Source of the DNA: Desulfobacteraceae bacterium
Lineage (GTDB): Bacteria; Desulfobacterota; Desulfobacteria; Desulfobacterales; Desulfosarcinaceae
Assembly: GCA_027025615.1 (NCBI GenBank)
Contig: JALVQM010000306.1
Span: forward strand, 1-13,224
Direction of reading: 5' to 3'
Length of the DNA stretch: 13,224 bases
Within the stretch, counting starts at the first letter, position 1. Every line of letters begins with the position of its first letter. Positions 1-7,419 of this stretch are shown piece after piece. The position numbers and the translations under genes were made by a program. Below the pieces are notes generated by a model. That model saw only the letters and a list, made by a program, of their open reading frames with translations. It did not search any database and was not told the DNA's origin.

Positions 1-110
1 AACTGAATAATGCGATTGTCGGCGAATATGTAACCAAGTTCCTCAGCAATCATTTTGCCCAAGGTTATGCCACCTGCACCGAATTGTCGTGATATTGTGA
101 TAACAGCCAT
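1..110 (-). CDS. Cytidylate-kinase-like family protein, N-terminal fragment
   Basis: Only the first 36 codons are inside the window; the gene continues beyond the left edge. Reading the minus strand from the ATG at 110-108 gives a protein starting MAVITISRQFGAGG and continuing with a TLGKMIAEELGY-like stretch. This is the typical start of the cytidylate-kinase-like family (P-loop nucleoside-monophosphate-kinase fold), in which an ISRQ-[FY]-G-[AS]-GG segment forms a glycine-rich nucleotide-binding loop. A strong AGGAGG ribosome-binding site (115-120) sits 4 nt before the ATG, which supports the start. Family members are seldom proven CMP kinases, and the real phosphate acceptor is usually unknown. 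It lies 147 nt downstream of the tandem Usp gene on the same strand and is probably the last visible gene of the antiporter/phosphorelay set. The family call is fairly sure; the substrate is not known. Confidence 0.75.
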   Translation of the reverse strand, partial: MAVITISRQFGAGGITLGKMIAEELGYIFADNRIIQ

Positions 111-257
111 TGTTCCTCCTGGTGATGGATCCTTCTTCAAAGATCATAAGCGCTTGGCAGCCCGGGACTGACGGCCCATGCAATATATGCATGCTCCGGC
201 GGGACTTGCTTCAGGCCCACAGGGATTTTGATTGTACGGACCAAGAGCATAGTCAAC
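111..257 (-). other. Intergenic leader before the cytidylate-kinase-like gene
   Basis: 147 nt without an ORF between the Usp stop and the next start. It is richer in G+C than the long divergent spacer. It contains a perfect small palindrome, CATGCA-ATATA-TGCATG (177-193: 6-bp stem, 5-nt loop), flanked by GC-rich blocks including CCCGGG (161-166). The AGGAGG site of the downstream gene is at 115-120. There is no T-run after the hairpin in the direction of transcription, so it does not look like an intrinsic terminator. It may be a structured leader or processing site, or have no role. Confidence 0.35.
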
Positions 258-1133
258 CTATTTGTCCGGTGGTATTATAAGTGTCGGATATATCGATTTT
301 TCAGCTATTGCAAGCGGTACGCTACCAAGCCAGCGCTCTATCCATGACGGTTTTGCCGATGATCCCATTACTATCATTGTCGATTCACACTCTTCAGCCG
401 CTTTTTCTATCTCTTCTACCGCTTCTCCGATATATACATGGGGCCTGGCCTTGATGCCTGCAGCCTCCAAACGTTCACAGATTGTCTCCAGTTTTTGACG
501 GACTTCTTTTCTTGTCTTCTGGACGGTCATGGCAGAAGTACCTTTGAGATCTTTTTCACTGGCAACATGGATAACATCCACTTTTTCCAGCACCGTTCCC
601 AATGATTCGAGATATTTTACAGCTTTTTCACTTGCAGGTGACCAGTCTGTGGCAAGCAACGGCCGTTGAAAGGGAATCCATTTGCCGCTTGGACTATCGG
701 CCCTGTCTTTATAAATCAGGATTGGAATTGATGCTCTTCTTATGAGCTCGGTAACGTCCGAGCCGGAATAGAAGCGCTCCAGAAATCCTTTATGGGAACG
801 CCCGATTACAATAATATCGGCATTTTCTTTTTCGGCGGCTTTGATGACTTCGCCAACAAGCTGTCCGACAACAATATAGACACCGACTTCCATTCCTTCC
901 TCAAACAAAGATTCGGCCCAGTCGATAAAGCGTATGTTGGCCGTTTCCCGCAGCCTGATTTCTTCTTCTTTTTCGTATCCTTTGCCGCGGCGCATGGCCA
1001 CTTTATCCCTTTCGATAACATTCATGAAAACTACATTGGTCAAATCTGCCCGGCGAAGGTTCAAAAGGGTACGCAGATCATCGAAGTTCAATTCTTCAAA
1101 CTTGGTAACAAACAGGATTTTCCTGATTTTCAT
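258..1133 (-). CDS. Tandem-domain universal stress protein (UspA family)
   Basis: 291 aa, about twice the length of a single Usp domain. Two Usp folds are joined head to tail: residues about 1-143 and about 153-291. The family binds ATP through G-x2-G-x9-G-[ST]. Domain 1 shows G111-x2-H114-x9-G124-S125 and domain 2 shows G257-x2-A260-x9-G270-S271, so in both the second glycine is replaced while the rest is kept. ATP binding is therefore plausible but not certain. The beta-strand before each motif (ADIIVIG; STMIVMG) and the closing strand (SIPILIY; SIYPTLIIP) are typical. No membrane segment or signal peptide is present, so it should be cytoplasmic. An AAGGAT box (1144-1149) precedes the ATG by about 10 nt. 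It lies 47 nt downstream of the response-regulator gene on the same strand, so co-transcription is likely. Usp proteins accompany ion and energy stress responses; the specific role here is inferred only from context. Confidence 0.9.
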   Translation of the reverse strand: MKIRKILFVTKFEELNFDDLRTLLNLRRADLTNVVFMNVIERDKVAMRRGKGYEKEEEIRLRETANIRFIDWAESLFEEGMEVGVYIVVGQLVGEVIKAAEKENADIIVIGRSHKGFLERFYSGSDVTELIRRASIPILIYKDRADSPSGKWIPFQRPLLATDWSPASEKAVKYLESLGTVLEKVDVIHVASEKDLKGTSAMTVQKTRKEVRQKLETICERLEAAGIKARPHVYIGEAVEEIEKAAEECESTMIVMGSSAKPSWIERWLGSVPLAIAEKSIYPTLIIPPDK

Positions 1134-1180
1134 TCCCGTGACATCCTTTCGCTGCTATGACTGCAAGGTTGGCATTGTCT

Positions 1181-1573
1181 CTACCCAATCAAGGATTTGA
1201 CAACCTCCGCCAACTCGTCTGGATCTACCGGTTTTTCAAGGTATGCATCTGGTTCCGGCACTTCTACATCGCCGAATTCGGAAAGTGCTTTCTGGGAACG
1301 CAAAAAGGACTTTTTGGCTATACCCGAAAGCATGAGAACCGGAATTCCCTTGAACTTTTTATTTGACTTGATTACACGATACAACCTTACTCCGCTTTGT
1401 CGCGGCATCAGGACGTCCAGGATGACCAAGTCCGGTATTTCTTCTTTCAGCCTTTTTTCGCCATCTTCACCATTGTCGGCTTCGATTGGTGTATACCCGA
1501 GCTCTTCGATGACCGTCCTGCTGAAGAGTCTCACATCAGGATCGTCGTCGACTATTAATACCTTTTTACTCAT
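1181..1573 (-). CDS. Single-domain response regulator (CheY/Spo0F-like receiver)
   Basis: 130 aa consisting only of a receiver domain. The acidic Mg2+ pocket (D9-D10-D11), the phospho-acceptor D53 in LVILDVLMP, the switch residue S83 in VLMLSG and the conserved K114 in YLEKP are all visible, so it should be phosphorylatable. There is no DNA-binding or enzymatic output domain. It is therefore either a phosphorelay intermediate or a protein that acts by binding a partner. The distance S83 to K114 is 31 residues, compared with 22 between T87 and K109 of CheY, so the alpha4/beta5 region holds roughly nine extra residues (around KKSFLRSQKALSEFGDVEVPEP). A strong AGGAGG (1580-1585) sits 6 nt before the ATG. 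It lies 152 nt downstream of the REC-PAS-kinase gene and 47 nt upstream of the Usp gene. Its likely phosphodonor is one of the two adjacent kinases (inference). Confidence 0.93.
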   Translation of the reverse strand: MSKKVLIVDDDPDVRLFSRTVIEELGYTPIEADNGEDGEKRLKEEIPDLVILDVLMPRQSGVRLYRVIKSNKKFKGIPVLMLSGIAKKSFLRSQKALSEFGDVEVPEPDAYLEKPVDPDELAEVVKSLIG

Positions 1574-1604
1574 GAACTTCCTCCTGGTCTGATCTGGTTT
1601 CCGG

Positions 1605-1610
1605 ATTATA
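1605..1610 (-). promoter_or_regulatory. Candidate internal -10 box upstream of the response regulator
   Basis: In the 152-nt gap between the REC-PAS-kinase stop and the response-regulator start, the minus strand reads a perfect TATAAT. It is placed so that a transcript would begin about 25 nt before the ATG and include the AGGAGG site. No good -35 hexamer lies 16-18 nt upstream (the 17-nt position reads ACCAAT) and there is no extended -10 TG. It could give the receiver, Usp and cytidylate-kinase-like genes a second promoter, but a chance match in AT-rich DNA is equally possible. Confidence 0.3.
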
Positions 1611-1725
1611 ACTTTGTTATGCCATTGATTGGTTACAACTGCAAATGGATTACCGGGTTTTTAATTGTTTCCTTTATTCTGTCAGGCCGGGTTCCCATTG
1701 GAATTACACTTAAAATCATAAATTT

Positions 1726-3243
1726 TCATTTGCGGTATGGAATACACATACTGAAAACGGTTCCTTCACCCTGCTTGGAGTCGAACCAGATCCTACCTCC
1801 GTGTTCTTCGACCATCTTGCGGGTTACCAGCAGGCCAAGTCCTGTCCCCATATGGCCCTTTGTACTGAAAAACGAGGTGAAAAGCTTGGCCTTGACCTCT
1901 TCACTCATACCGCTGCCGTTGTCAGCAACCTCGAATAAAATTTCCCGGCCATTCTTCTTGCGGGTCTTTACGCGTACTTTCTGTTTTGGTTTGGGGTTGT
2001 GATCGAATAGGCATGCATCGATAGCGTTGGTTACCAGGTTGAGCAAAGTGGTATGAATGGTGTGCGGGTCCATCAATACCGTTTCGATTCGATCATCCAG
2101 GTCAGTTTCTATTTCCACACCATGATCTTTGGCCTTTTGACTAACCAGGTTACATACTTCAATTACGATTTGATTAGGATCACAGGGCTCAAATTCCGGT
2201 TCACGCTCCTTGGAATAAGACAGCAGATCCATAACAAGTTCTGAAGTGCGTTCTATATTCTTTTTGAGCATTTCCCAACCCTGGCGTGTTTTCTCTGGAT
2301 CGTTGCGCCGAATGCCGACATCCATGATGTAACTGCCGCCTTTCAGACCGTGGAGAATATTTTTTATTCCATGGGCAAGTCCGGCAACAGTTTGGCCAAC
2401 TGCAGCCAGGCGTTCGGCCTGTACCAACTCGCGTTCCAAACGTTTGATTTCCGTCAAAAAATAAAAAAAGGCGACCGATCCCATTACCTGTTTTTTCTCA
2501 TGGAGGATGGAGCCGGAAAAGCGGACCGGTTTTTCAATTCCGTTAATATCGGAAATGGTTGTTTCCTGCCACTGGATTTCACTGGAATCTTTTCCGGCGG
2601 ATGCCTTTTGCCTGAACATTTCAGCCAGGGCCGGTGGGTAAAGATCCATTATATTTACCTTGCCAATGGTATCTTCGGCTTTACGGCCAAAAATCAATTC
2701 TGCCCCGGGATTGAAAACAACCACAATGAAATCCTTGTCTGTGGCCACGATACCATCGTTGGAACTGCGGATAAGTTTTTTCAGGAAGCTAGACTGACGC
2801 CTGATTTCACGGGTTGCCTCTTTTACCTTTATCTCAAGTCGATCAGTGTATTCTTTCAGTTTGCGCCTGATACGCTGGTTCTCCAGCGCGCGTTCTATGG
2901 CGATTGCAAGAGCGGCATCACGAATCGGCTTGTTGAGAAAATCTGATGCGCCGTATTTCAAGGCTTCGATGGCGTTTTCGATGTCACCGTGTCCGGTAAT
3001 AATTATTACCTCGGCTTCCGGTCGGCGTTGTTTAACCTCCCTGAGGACCTCGATCCCGTCCATTCCCGGCATTTTAATATCTGTTAATACTATATCGGGC
3101 TTTTCACTATCGAAAAGTTCAAGCCCCGACGGTCCATCAAGGGCGCTGATCACCTTGTAGCCGTCACTTTTTAACGAGATTGATAAAACCCTGACGATTG
3201 CTTCTTCGTCGTCGATAATCAAAATTTTAGGTGTTTCGTTCAT
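1726..3243 (-). CDS. Receiver-PAS-histidine kinase (REC-first sensor kinase)
   Basis: 505 aa, soluble, no transmembrane segment. Order of parts: receiver domain at about 5-120 (D11/D12 pocket, phospho-acceptor D55, T83, K105); a charged helical linker, probably coiled coil, at about 121-150; a PAS domain at about 152-266; a dimerisation/phospho-acceptor region with H291 in LAHGIKNILHGL; and a GHKL ATPase with N406 (LLNLVTNAIDA), the D441-x-G-x-G motif and the GTGLGL loop at 466-471. All catalytic landmarks are intact. Having the receiver at the N-terminus means this kinase can be controlled by phosphorylation from another kinase, and can pass phosphate on from H291. The start codon follows the stop of the upstream kinase with no spacing (TAA then ATG), so translational coupling is expected; the local ribosome-binding site is only a weak GGGGAAA. 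The PAS ligand is unknown. Confidence 0.93.
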   Translation of the reverse strand: MNETPKILIIDDEEAIVRVLSISLKSDGYKVISALDGPSGLELFDSEKPDIVLTDIKMPGMDGIEVLREVKQRRPEAEVIIITGHGDIENAIEALKYGASDFLNKPIRDAALAIAIERALENQRIRRKLKEYTDRLEIKVKEATREIRRQSSFLKKLIRSSNDGIVATDKDFIVVVFNPGAELIFGRKAEDTIGKVNIMDLYPPALAEMFRQKASAGKDSSEIQWQETTISDINGIEKPVRFSGSILHEKKQVMGSVAFFYFLTEIKRLERELVQAERLAAVGQTVAGLAHGIKNILHGLKGGSYIMDVGIRRNDPEKTRQGWEMLKKNIERTSELVMDLLSYSKEREPEFEPCDPNQIVIEVCNLVSQKAKDHGVEIETDLDDRIETVLMDPHTIHTTLLNLVTNAIDACLFDHNPKPKQKVRVKTRKKNGREILFEVADNGSGMSEEVKAKLFTSFFSTKGHMGTGLGLLVTRKMVEEHGGRIWFDSKQGEGTVFSMCIPYRK

Positions 3244-5817
3244 TTATTTCCCCGCTGCCGGGAACTTTAAGGTAAAGGTAGTGCCTTCACCCACCTGGCT
3301 TTCAACAGAAATCGTCGCGTTGTAATCTTTTAATATACCGTAACTGATGCTTACACCCAACCCGGTACCTTTGCCCACCTTTTTGGTGGTGAAAAATGGC
3401 TCAAAGATTTTACTTTGGACATCCTCAGACATTCCTATACCGGTATCACTTACTTCGACAACAACCCAATTGTCATTATTAAAACTGTTGATCGTCAACT
3501 TTTTTTCAATTTTCTGGGATGGATTCCTCTCGGCTTTTTCGTCCATGGCGTCAATGGCGTTGGTCACCAGGTTAATGAAAACCTGCTCCATGCGGTTGTG
3601 TTCAGCCAACACCAGTGGTAATTCGTCGGCCAGATTAAGTTCCACTTCAATTTGATGTACCTTCAGCTGGTGCCCCAGGACTTTGAAAACATCCTGAATG
3701 GGGTCATTGATATTGATCCTTGTATAATTGATTTCAGACTGGCGGGCAAAATCCCGCACATGTTTTATGACCGAGGTGGCCCGTTGCACGTTTGCAATGA
3801 TGTCATTGGCCATGGTTTCCAATTCTTCTTCAGGGATAGCCTGACCCCTTTTGATCATTTTCAGGAAATAATCAGCACATATCTGGATGACATTCAAGGG
3901 TTGGTTGATTTCATGGGCCATCCCGGCGGCCATAATACCCAGGGTGGTCATTTTGCTGGCCTGGATCAATTGGGTCTCTTTTTCAACTGTTTCAGTTACA
4001 TCAGTAGTTGAGGCGATCAGGACTTCGCTGTCGCCGTATTTGGCCTGGCTGACATTTATGTTGACGAAAATGGGGGTCCCTTTTTTCTTGAAATGCTTTT
4101 TCTTGGTCAGCAAGATCGAATTGTCTTCGGGCAGCCTTAAAAGTCGTTCCCTGATTTCGATATCGTCTTCGTCTCCAAGATCAAGAAAGCTCATGCGGAT
4201 CATTTCCTGGCGGCTGTAACCATAATGATCCTGGGCACGGCGGTTGGTATCGAGAATCTTCAAGCTGTCTTTTTCCAGAATGAAGATGGGGTTCGGGTCA
4301 TTGTTGAAAAGAGAGCGGTATTTTTTTTCTGAACGCAAAACCTGTTCCTGCAGGATGGCGTTTTCTACCGCTACTCCGATCCGGTTGCCGATTAATTCCA
4401 GGATAGGTTTGTCAGCAGAACTGAATTTGCCTTTTTCCCGGCTGCCGATGCGGATTACCCCAATGGGGGTTTTGCCCTTGGTAAAAATCGGAATAAAGGC
4501 CACCGATTGGAGGGCTTCATAACGATCCAGGCAAATACTTGTTCGCAAGGCATCATCAAGATTGCCTATGATTGTAAAGCGACCATTCAAGGCTACATCA
4601 TGCAAAAACGCATCTGCCTGTTGCGAGCGTTTGCTTTGGCAAACATCGCTTGGAGATCCATAGCTGTACTGAAGATAAAATTTTTCATCCTTGCCCTTTA
4701 AAAAAATGCAAATTGTATCGGCCCCAAGAAAATCACGGATAACTTTCATGGCCGACTCAAGTCTATTTTGAAAAGGCTCGGAAGAGTTGAGAGCAGAATA
4801 GATGGCCACCAATGTGCTTTGCTCTTTGGTGTGTCGCTCACGCTCTTGTTCGGCACGTTTGTCTTCGGTGGTATCCCAAAGTGTCTCGATGGCTCCGATG
4901 ATCTTGCCGTCGGGAGCCTTGATAGGAGCCGCGGTAAACCAGCACCACTTGCCGTTTTTACCAAGGTTGGAGAAGAAAATTTCAGCTTCGTAGGCTCCCT
5001 CAATCAGTACTGATTTTTTCCATTTCTGGCCGTACAGCTTTTTGATTTCTTCTTCGCTTATTTGATCCAGGATTACATCGGCCATGGTCGGCCTTTCACG
5101 CTGCCAGAAAGGAAGCCATGATTTGGTTGTGCCCACTATTTTTGAAGCGGGATATCCGGTTAGTTTCTCAAGGGCTCTGTTCCAATGGGTAACGGTATGA
5201 TTTTGATCGATTACGAATGTCGGTATGGTGCTGCCTTCAATTATTTGTGAAAGAACTCTTTGGTTGTCGATAAGGTCTATTTCAATCTGCCGGGTGCGTT
5301 TGTGACGTTCAACCAGGATTTGTGAAAAGTCATTTGTGTATTGCCTCAGAAAATGCTCTGCTTCCCCGGGTGATTGAAAGCCCTGCCTGATCTTGCCGGT
5401 TGCATTTATTTTGAGCGTCTCTACTTTGAGCAGATCCCATATAGTCCTGGCGTCATAATGCTCTATAAGCTGAATATGGTCAGGCAATTGACGACGGATC
5501 TCGGCTCCCAGTTCAACAGTGTTAGTGATTTCGAGAATTGTGACAAGATCCGGAATTTTGAACAATTCCTTGTAGTCGGACGTTGTATGAATGCCCAGAC
5601 TGCGGGCGTAAACCATACCCGGCGCTTCAGAATTGATATCTGCAACCGCCATTACCACTGGACGAATGTTTTCAAATTCCTTTTTCAAGATTGTTTTCAA
5701 AAACAGCCGGCAGAATCGTCCTCCTCCAATAATGGCTATTCGGGGGCCCAACAATTCGGAAATAAGATTGCCCTGGATGTTTTTCAGAGCCTTGTCTAAA
5801 CGATGAATGAACTGCAT
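3244..5817 (-). CDS. Soluble histidine kinase with N-terminal Rossmann-like domain (Rossmann-PAS-GAF-PAS-HisKA-HATPase)
   Basis: 857 aa with no membrane segment. Residues about 26-127 resemble a nucleotide-binding Rossmann fold: beta1 RIAIIGGGRFC (G31-x-G33, third glycine replaced by C36), a helix, beta2 ending in D60 (VVMAVADIN, the position that favours NAD over NADP in classical folds), then a beta-alpha unit including DYKELFKIPDLVTILEI. Next come a PAS at about 188-320, a GAF at about 332-488, a second PAS at about 495-612, and HisKA with H635 in GMAHEINQPLNV. The ATPase shows N753, D791-x-G793-x-G795 and GKGTGLG (815-821). All kinase residues are present. The gene begins 15 nt after the antiporter stop and is followed directly by the REC-PAS-kinase. 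The ribosome-binding site is weak, suggesting coupling to the antiporter gene. Dinucleotide or redox sensing is inferred from the fold pattern, not shown. Confidence 0.9.
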   Translation of the reverse strand: MQFIHRLDKALKNIQGNLISELLGPRIAIIGGGRFCRLFLKTILKKEFENIRPVVMAVADINSEAPGMVYARSLGIHTTSDYKELFKIPDLVTILEITNTVELGAEIRRQLPDHIQLIEHYDARTIWDLLKVETLKINATGKIRQGFQSPGEAEHFLRQYTNDFSQILVERHKRTRQIEIDLIDNQRVLSQIIEGSTIPTFVIDQNHTVTHWNRALEKLTGYPASKIVGTTKSWLPFWQRERPTMADVILDQISEEEIKKLYGQKWKKSVLIEGAYEAEIFFSNLGKNGKWCWFTAAPIKAPDGKIIGAIETLWDTTEDKRAEQERERHTKEQSTLVAIYSALNSSEPFQNRLESAMKVIRDFLGADTICIFLKGKDEKFYLQYSYGSPSDVCQSKRSQQADAFLHDVALNGRFTIIGNLDDALRTSICLDRYEALQSVAFIPIFTKGKTPIGVIRIGSREKGKFSSADKPILELIGNRIGVAVENAILQEQVLRSEKKYRSLFNNDPNPIFILEKDSLKILDTNRRAQDHYGYSRQEMIRMSFLDLGDEDDIEIRERLLRLPEDNSILLTKKKHFKKKGTPIFVNINVSQAKYGDSEVLIASTTDVTETVEKETQLIQASKMTTLGIMAAGMAHEINQPLNVIQICADYFLKMIKRGQAIPEEELETMANDIIANVQRATSVIKHVRDFARQSEINYTRININDPIQDVFKVLGHQLKVHQIEVELNLADELPLVLAEHNRMEQVFINLVTNAIDAMDEKAERNPSQKIEKKLTINSFNNDNWVVVEVSDTGIGMSEDVQSKIFEPFFTTKKVGKGTGLGVSISYGILKDYNATISVESQVGEGTTFTLKFPAAGK

Positions 5818-5832
5818 TGTTCTTTTACCATA

Positions 5833-7419
5833 TTAAAAGTAAATAAAACTGACGCAAACAAAAACAGGAATAAGGAATACCAGACTGTACTTCAGGATGT
5901 AACCAAAAAAACTGGGCATTGGTGTTCCTGACTCTTCTGCAATAGAACGTACCATGAAATTGGGTGCATTGCCAATGTAACTGCACGCTCCAAAGAAAAC
6001 AGCGCCGGTTGATATGGCTTTCAGATAAATTGCTTGTTGGCTGATCAATTGGGATACCGCCTGGGCCTCGGCCACTCCGGGGGAGAAGCGTCCCAGAGCC
6101 GTATTGAAGAACGTCAGGTACGTCGGAGCATTGTCAAGGAAACTGGACAGGGCGCCGGTGGCCCAGAAATAGTGGGCCGGCTGATTGACCGCGTTGATTA
6201 AGAAGGCAAGGGCGCCGCGACTGCCGGCCTTGAGAATCAACAAACAGGGAATCATGGTGATGAAGATGCCAATGAAAAGATAGGCAACCTCCTTGATGGG
6301 AAACCATGAAAATTCATTGTCTTCACGAACTGATGCCGGTGTGAATACCAGCGACAAAATGCCCATAAGGATCAGAAGTCCGTCACGTGTCCAGTCCTGA
6401 ATGGCCCGGTGGACCCCCAAAGTGGAAACATTGCCCCAGTCGACCAGACCGCTTAACAAAACTGAGCCAACGATGCCTGCCAGGAATATAAAATTATAAA
6501 GACCTTCAAGTTTCAGGCGTTCCTTGTTCTCATCGGAAGCCTCAGTATTGGAATCCGTGATTGCTGGTTTTTCTTTCCGGTAATAGTACAGGTCAAGAAA
6601 GAAATAGATTGCCAGCAGGGCTCCGGCAACTGTCAGCATCTGGGGCAGGGTGTGAAAAGTCCAGAAAAAGGGTACTCCATGAAGGAACCCCAGAAAAAGG
6701 GGTGGATCCCCCAACGGTGTCAGGGCCCCTCCTACGTTGGCTACCAGAAAAATAAAAAAGACAACCATGAAAGTTCGATTTTTGCGATTGCGGTTGGCCC
6801 GCAAAAATGGGCGGATCATTAGCATTGCGGCACCGGTGGTTCCCATCCATGAAGCCAGCACAGTGCCCATGATAAGCATTATCAGATTGACCAGGGGGGT
6901 GCCGGCCAAAGTTCCCCTGAGCAAGATTCCTCCGGAAACCGTGTAAAGAGCCCACAGCAAGATAATAAATGGTACATAATCTGCTAACAGGATGTGGGCG
7001 ATCTCGTGAGCTGCAGCCCACTGATAGCTGATTAAAAAGGGTATTGCCAGGGTGGCCGCCCAGAAAGCAGAGATTTTACCGAAGTGATGATGCCAGAAGT
7101 CCGCCGCTATCAGGGGCATTAAAGCTATAGACAATAACATCCCGGCAAAGGGAATACAGCTGGTGATCGGAAGCTTTTCACCAAGATTTTCGCCTCCATG
7201 CCCCTCGGCTGCAGCACCTTTGTTGTGCTCACCTGTGTTTGCATGGGGCTGGTTATCCTGCTGCGCCTTTGCAGCTGTTTCAACCTGTTCCTGCCGCTCG
7301 GCAACGGCCGGAGCATGGGGGGTGGAACACCAACCGGGATTTACGGCCAAGAAAAAATTGGCGGCCAAAACAAGTAATAAAGTAAAACCTAAGCGCAGAA
7401 TTATCGCGTTTTTCCTCAT
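5833..7419 (-). CDS. NhaD/CitMHS_2-type sodium:proton antiporter
   Basis: 528 aa polytopic inner-membrane protein of the ion-transporter (ArsB/NhaD) superfamily, predicted to exchange Na+ (or Li+) for H+. Family signatures are clear: WHHHF (109-113), DYVPFIILLWALYTVSGGI (147-165), GTTGAAMLMIRP (193-204), NVGGALTPLGDPPLFLGF (228-245), and paired half-helix motifs DNAPTYLTFF (429-438) and GACSYIGNAPN (477-487), the two NAP elements expected from the inverted repeat of this fold. The N-terminus carries an extra hydrophobic segment (8-27, signal-peptide- or anchor-like, ending near WCS) and a hydrophilic, Ala/Gln-rich stretch (32-82) with His at 35, 59, 65 and 74. A G+A-rich patch (AAGGACGGAAAG) precedes the ATG. 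It is the first gene of the minus-strand set, 15 nt before the kinase gene. Citrate or other anion transport cannot be excluded, but the motif set favours the sodium:proton group. Confidence 0.88.
   Translation of the reverse strand: MRKNAIILRLGFTLLLVLAANFFLAVNPGWCSTPHAPAVAERQEQVETAAKAQQDNQPHANTGEHNKGAAAEGHGGENLGEKLPITSCIPFAGMLLSIALMPLIAADFWHHHFGKISAFWAATLAIPFLISYQWAAAHEIAHILLADYVPFIILLWALYTVSGGILLRGTLAGTPLVNLIMLIMGTVLASWMGTTGAAMLMIRPFLRANRNRKNRTFMVVFFIFLVANVGGALTPLGDPPLFLGFLHGVPFFWTFHTLPQMLTVAGALLAIYFFLDLYYYRKEKPAITDSNTEASDENKERLKLEGLYNFIFLAGIVGSVLLSGLVDWGNVSTLGVHRAIQDWTRDGLLILMGILSLVFTPASVREDNEFSWFPIKEVAYLFIGIFITMIPCLLILKAGSRGALAFLINAVNQPAHYFWATGALSSFLDNAPTYLTFFNTALGRFSPGVAEAQAVSQLISQQAIYLKAISTGAVFFGACSYIGNAPNFMVRSIAEESGTPMPSFFGYILKYSLVFLIPVFVCVSFIYF

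Noticed and set aside
3244..5817. Possible gene fusion artefact joining a dehydrogenase-like gene to a kinase
   Set aside because: The frame is continuous, the start is placed right after the antiporter stop and a helical linker joins the domains; nothing suggests an assembly join, so it is treated as one protein.
6593..7021. 142-codon minus-strand frame inside the antiporter gene, and similar long frames opposite or within the kinase genes
   Set aside because: They lie in other frames of clearly real genes, have no family features or ribosome-binding sites, and are overlap shadows.
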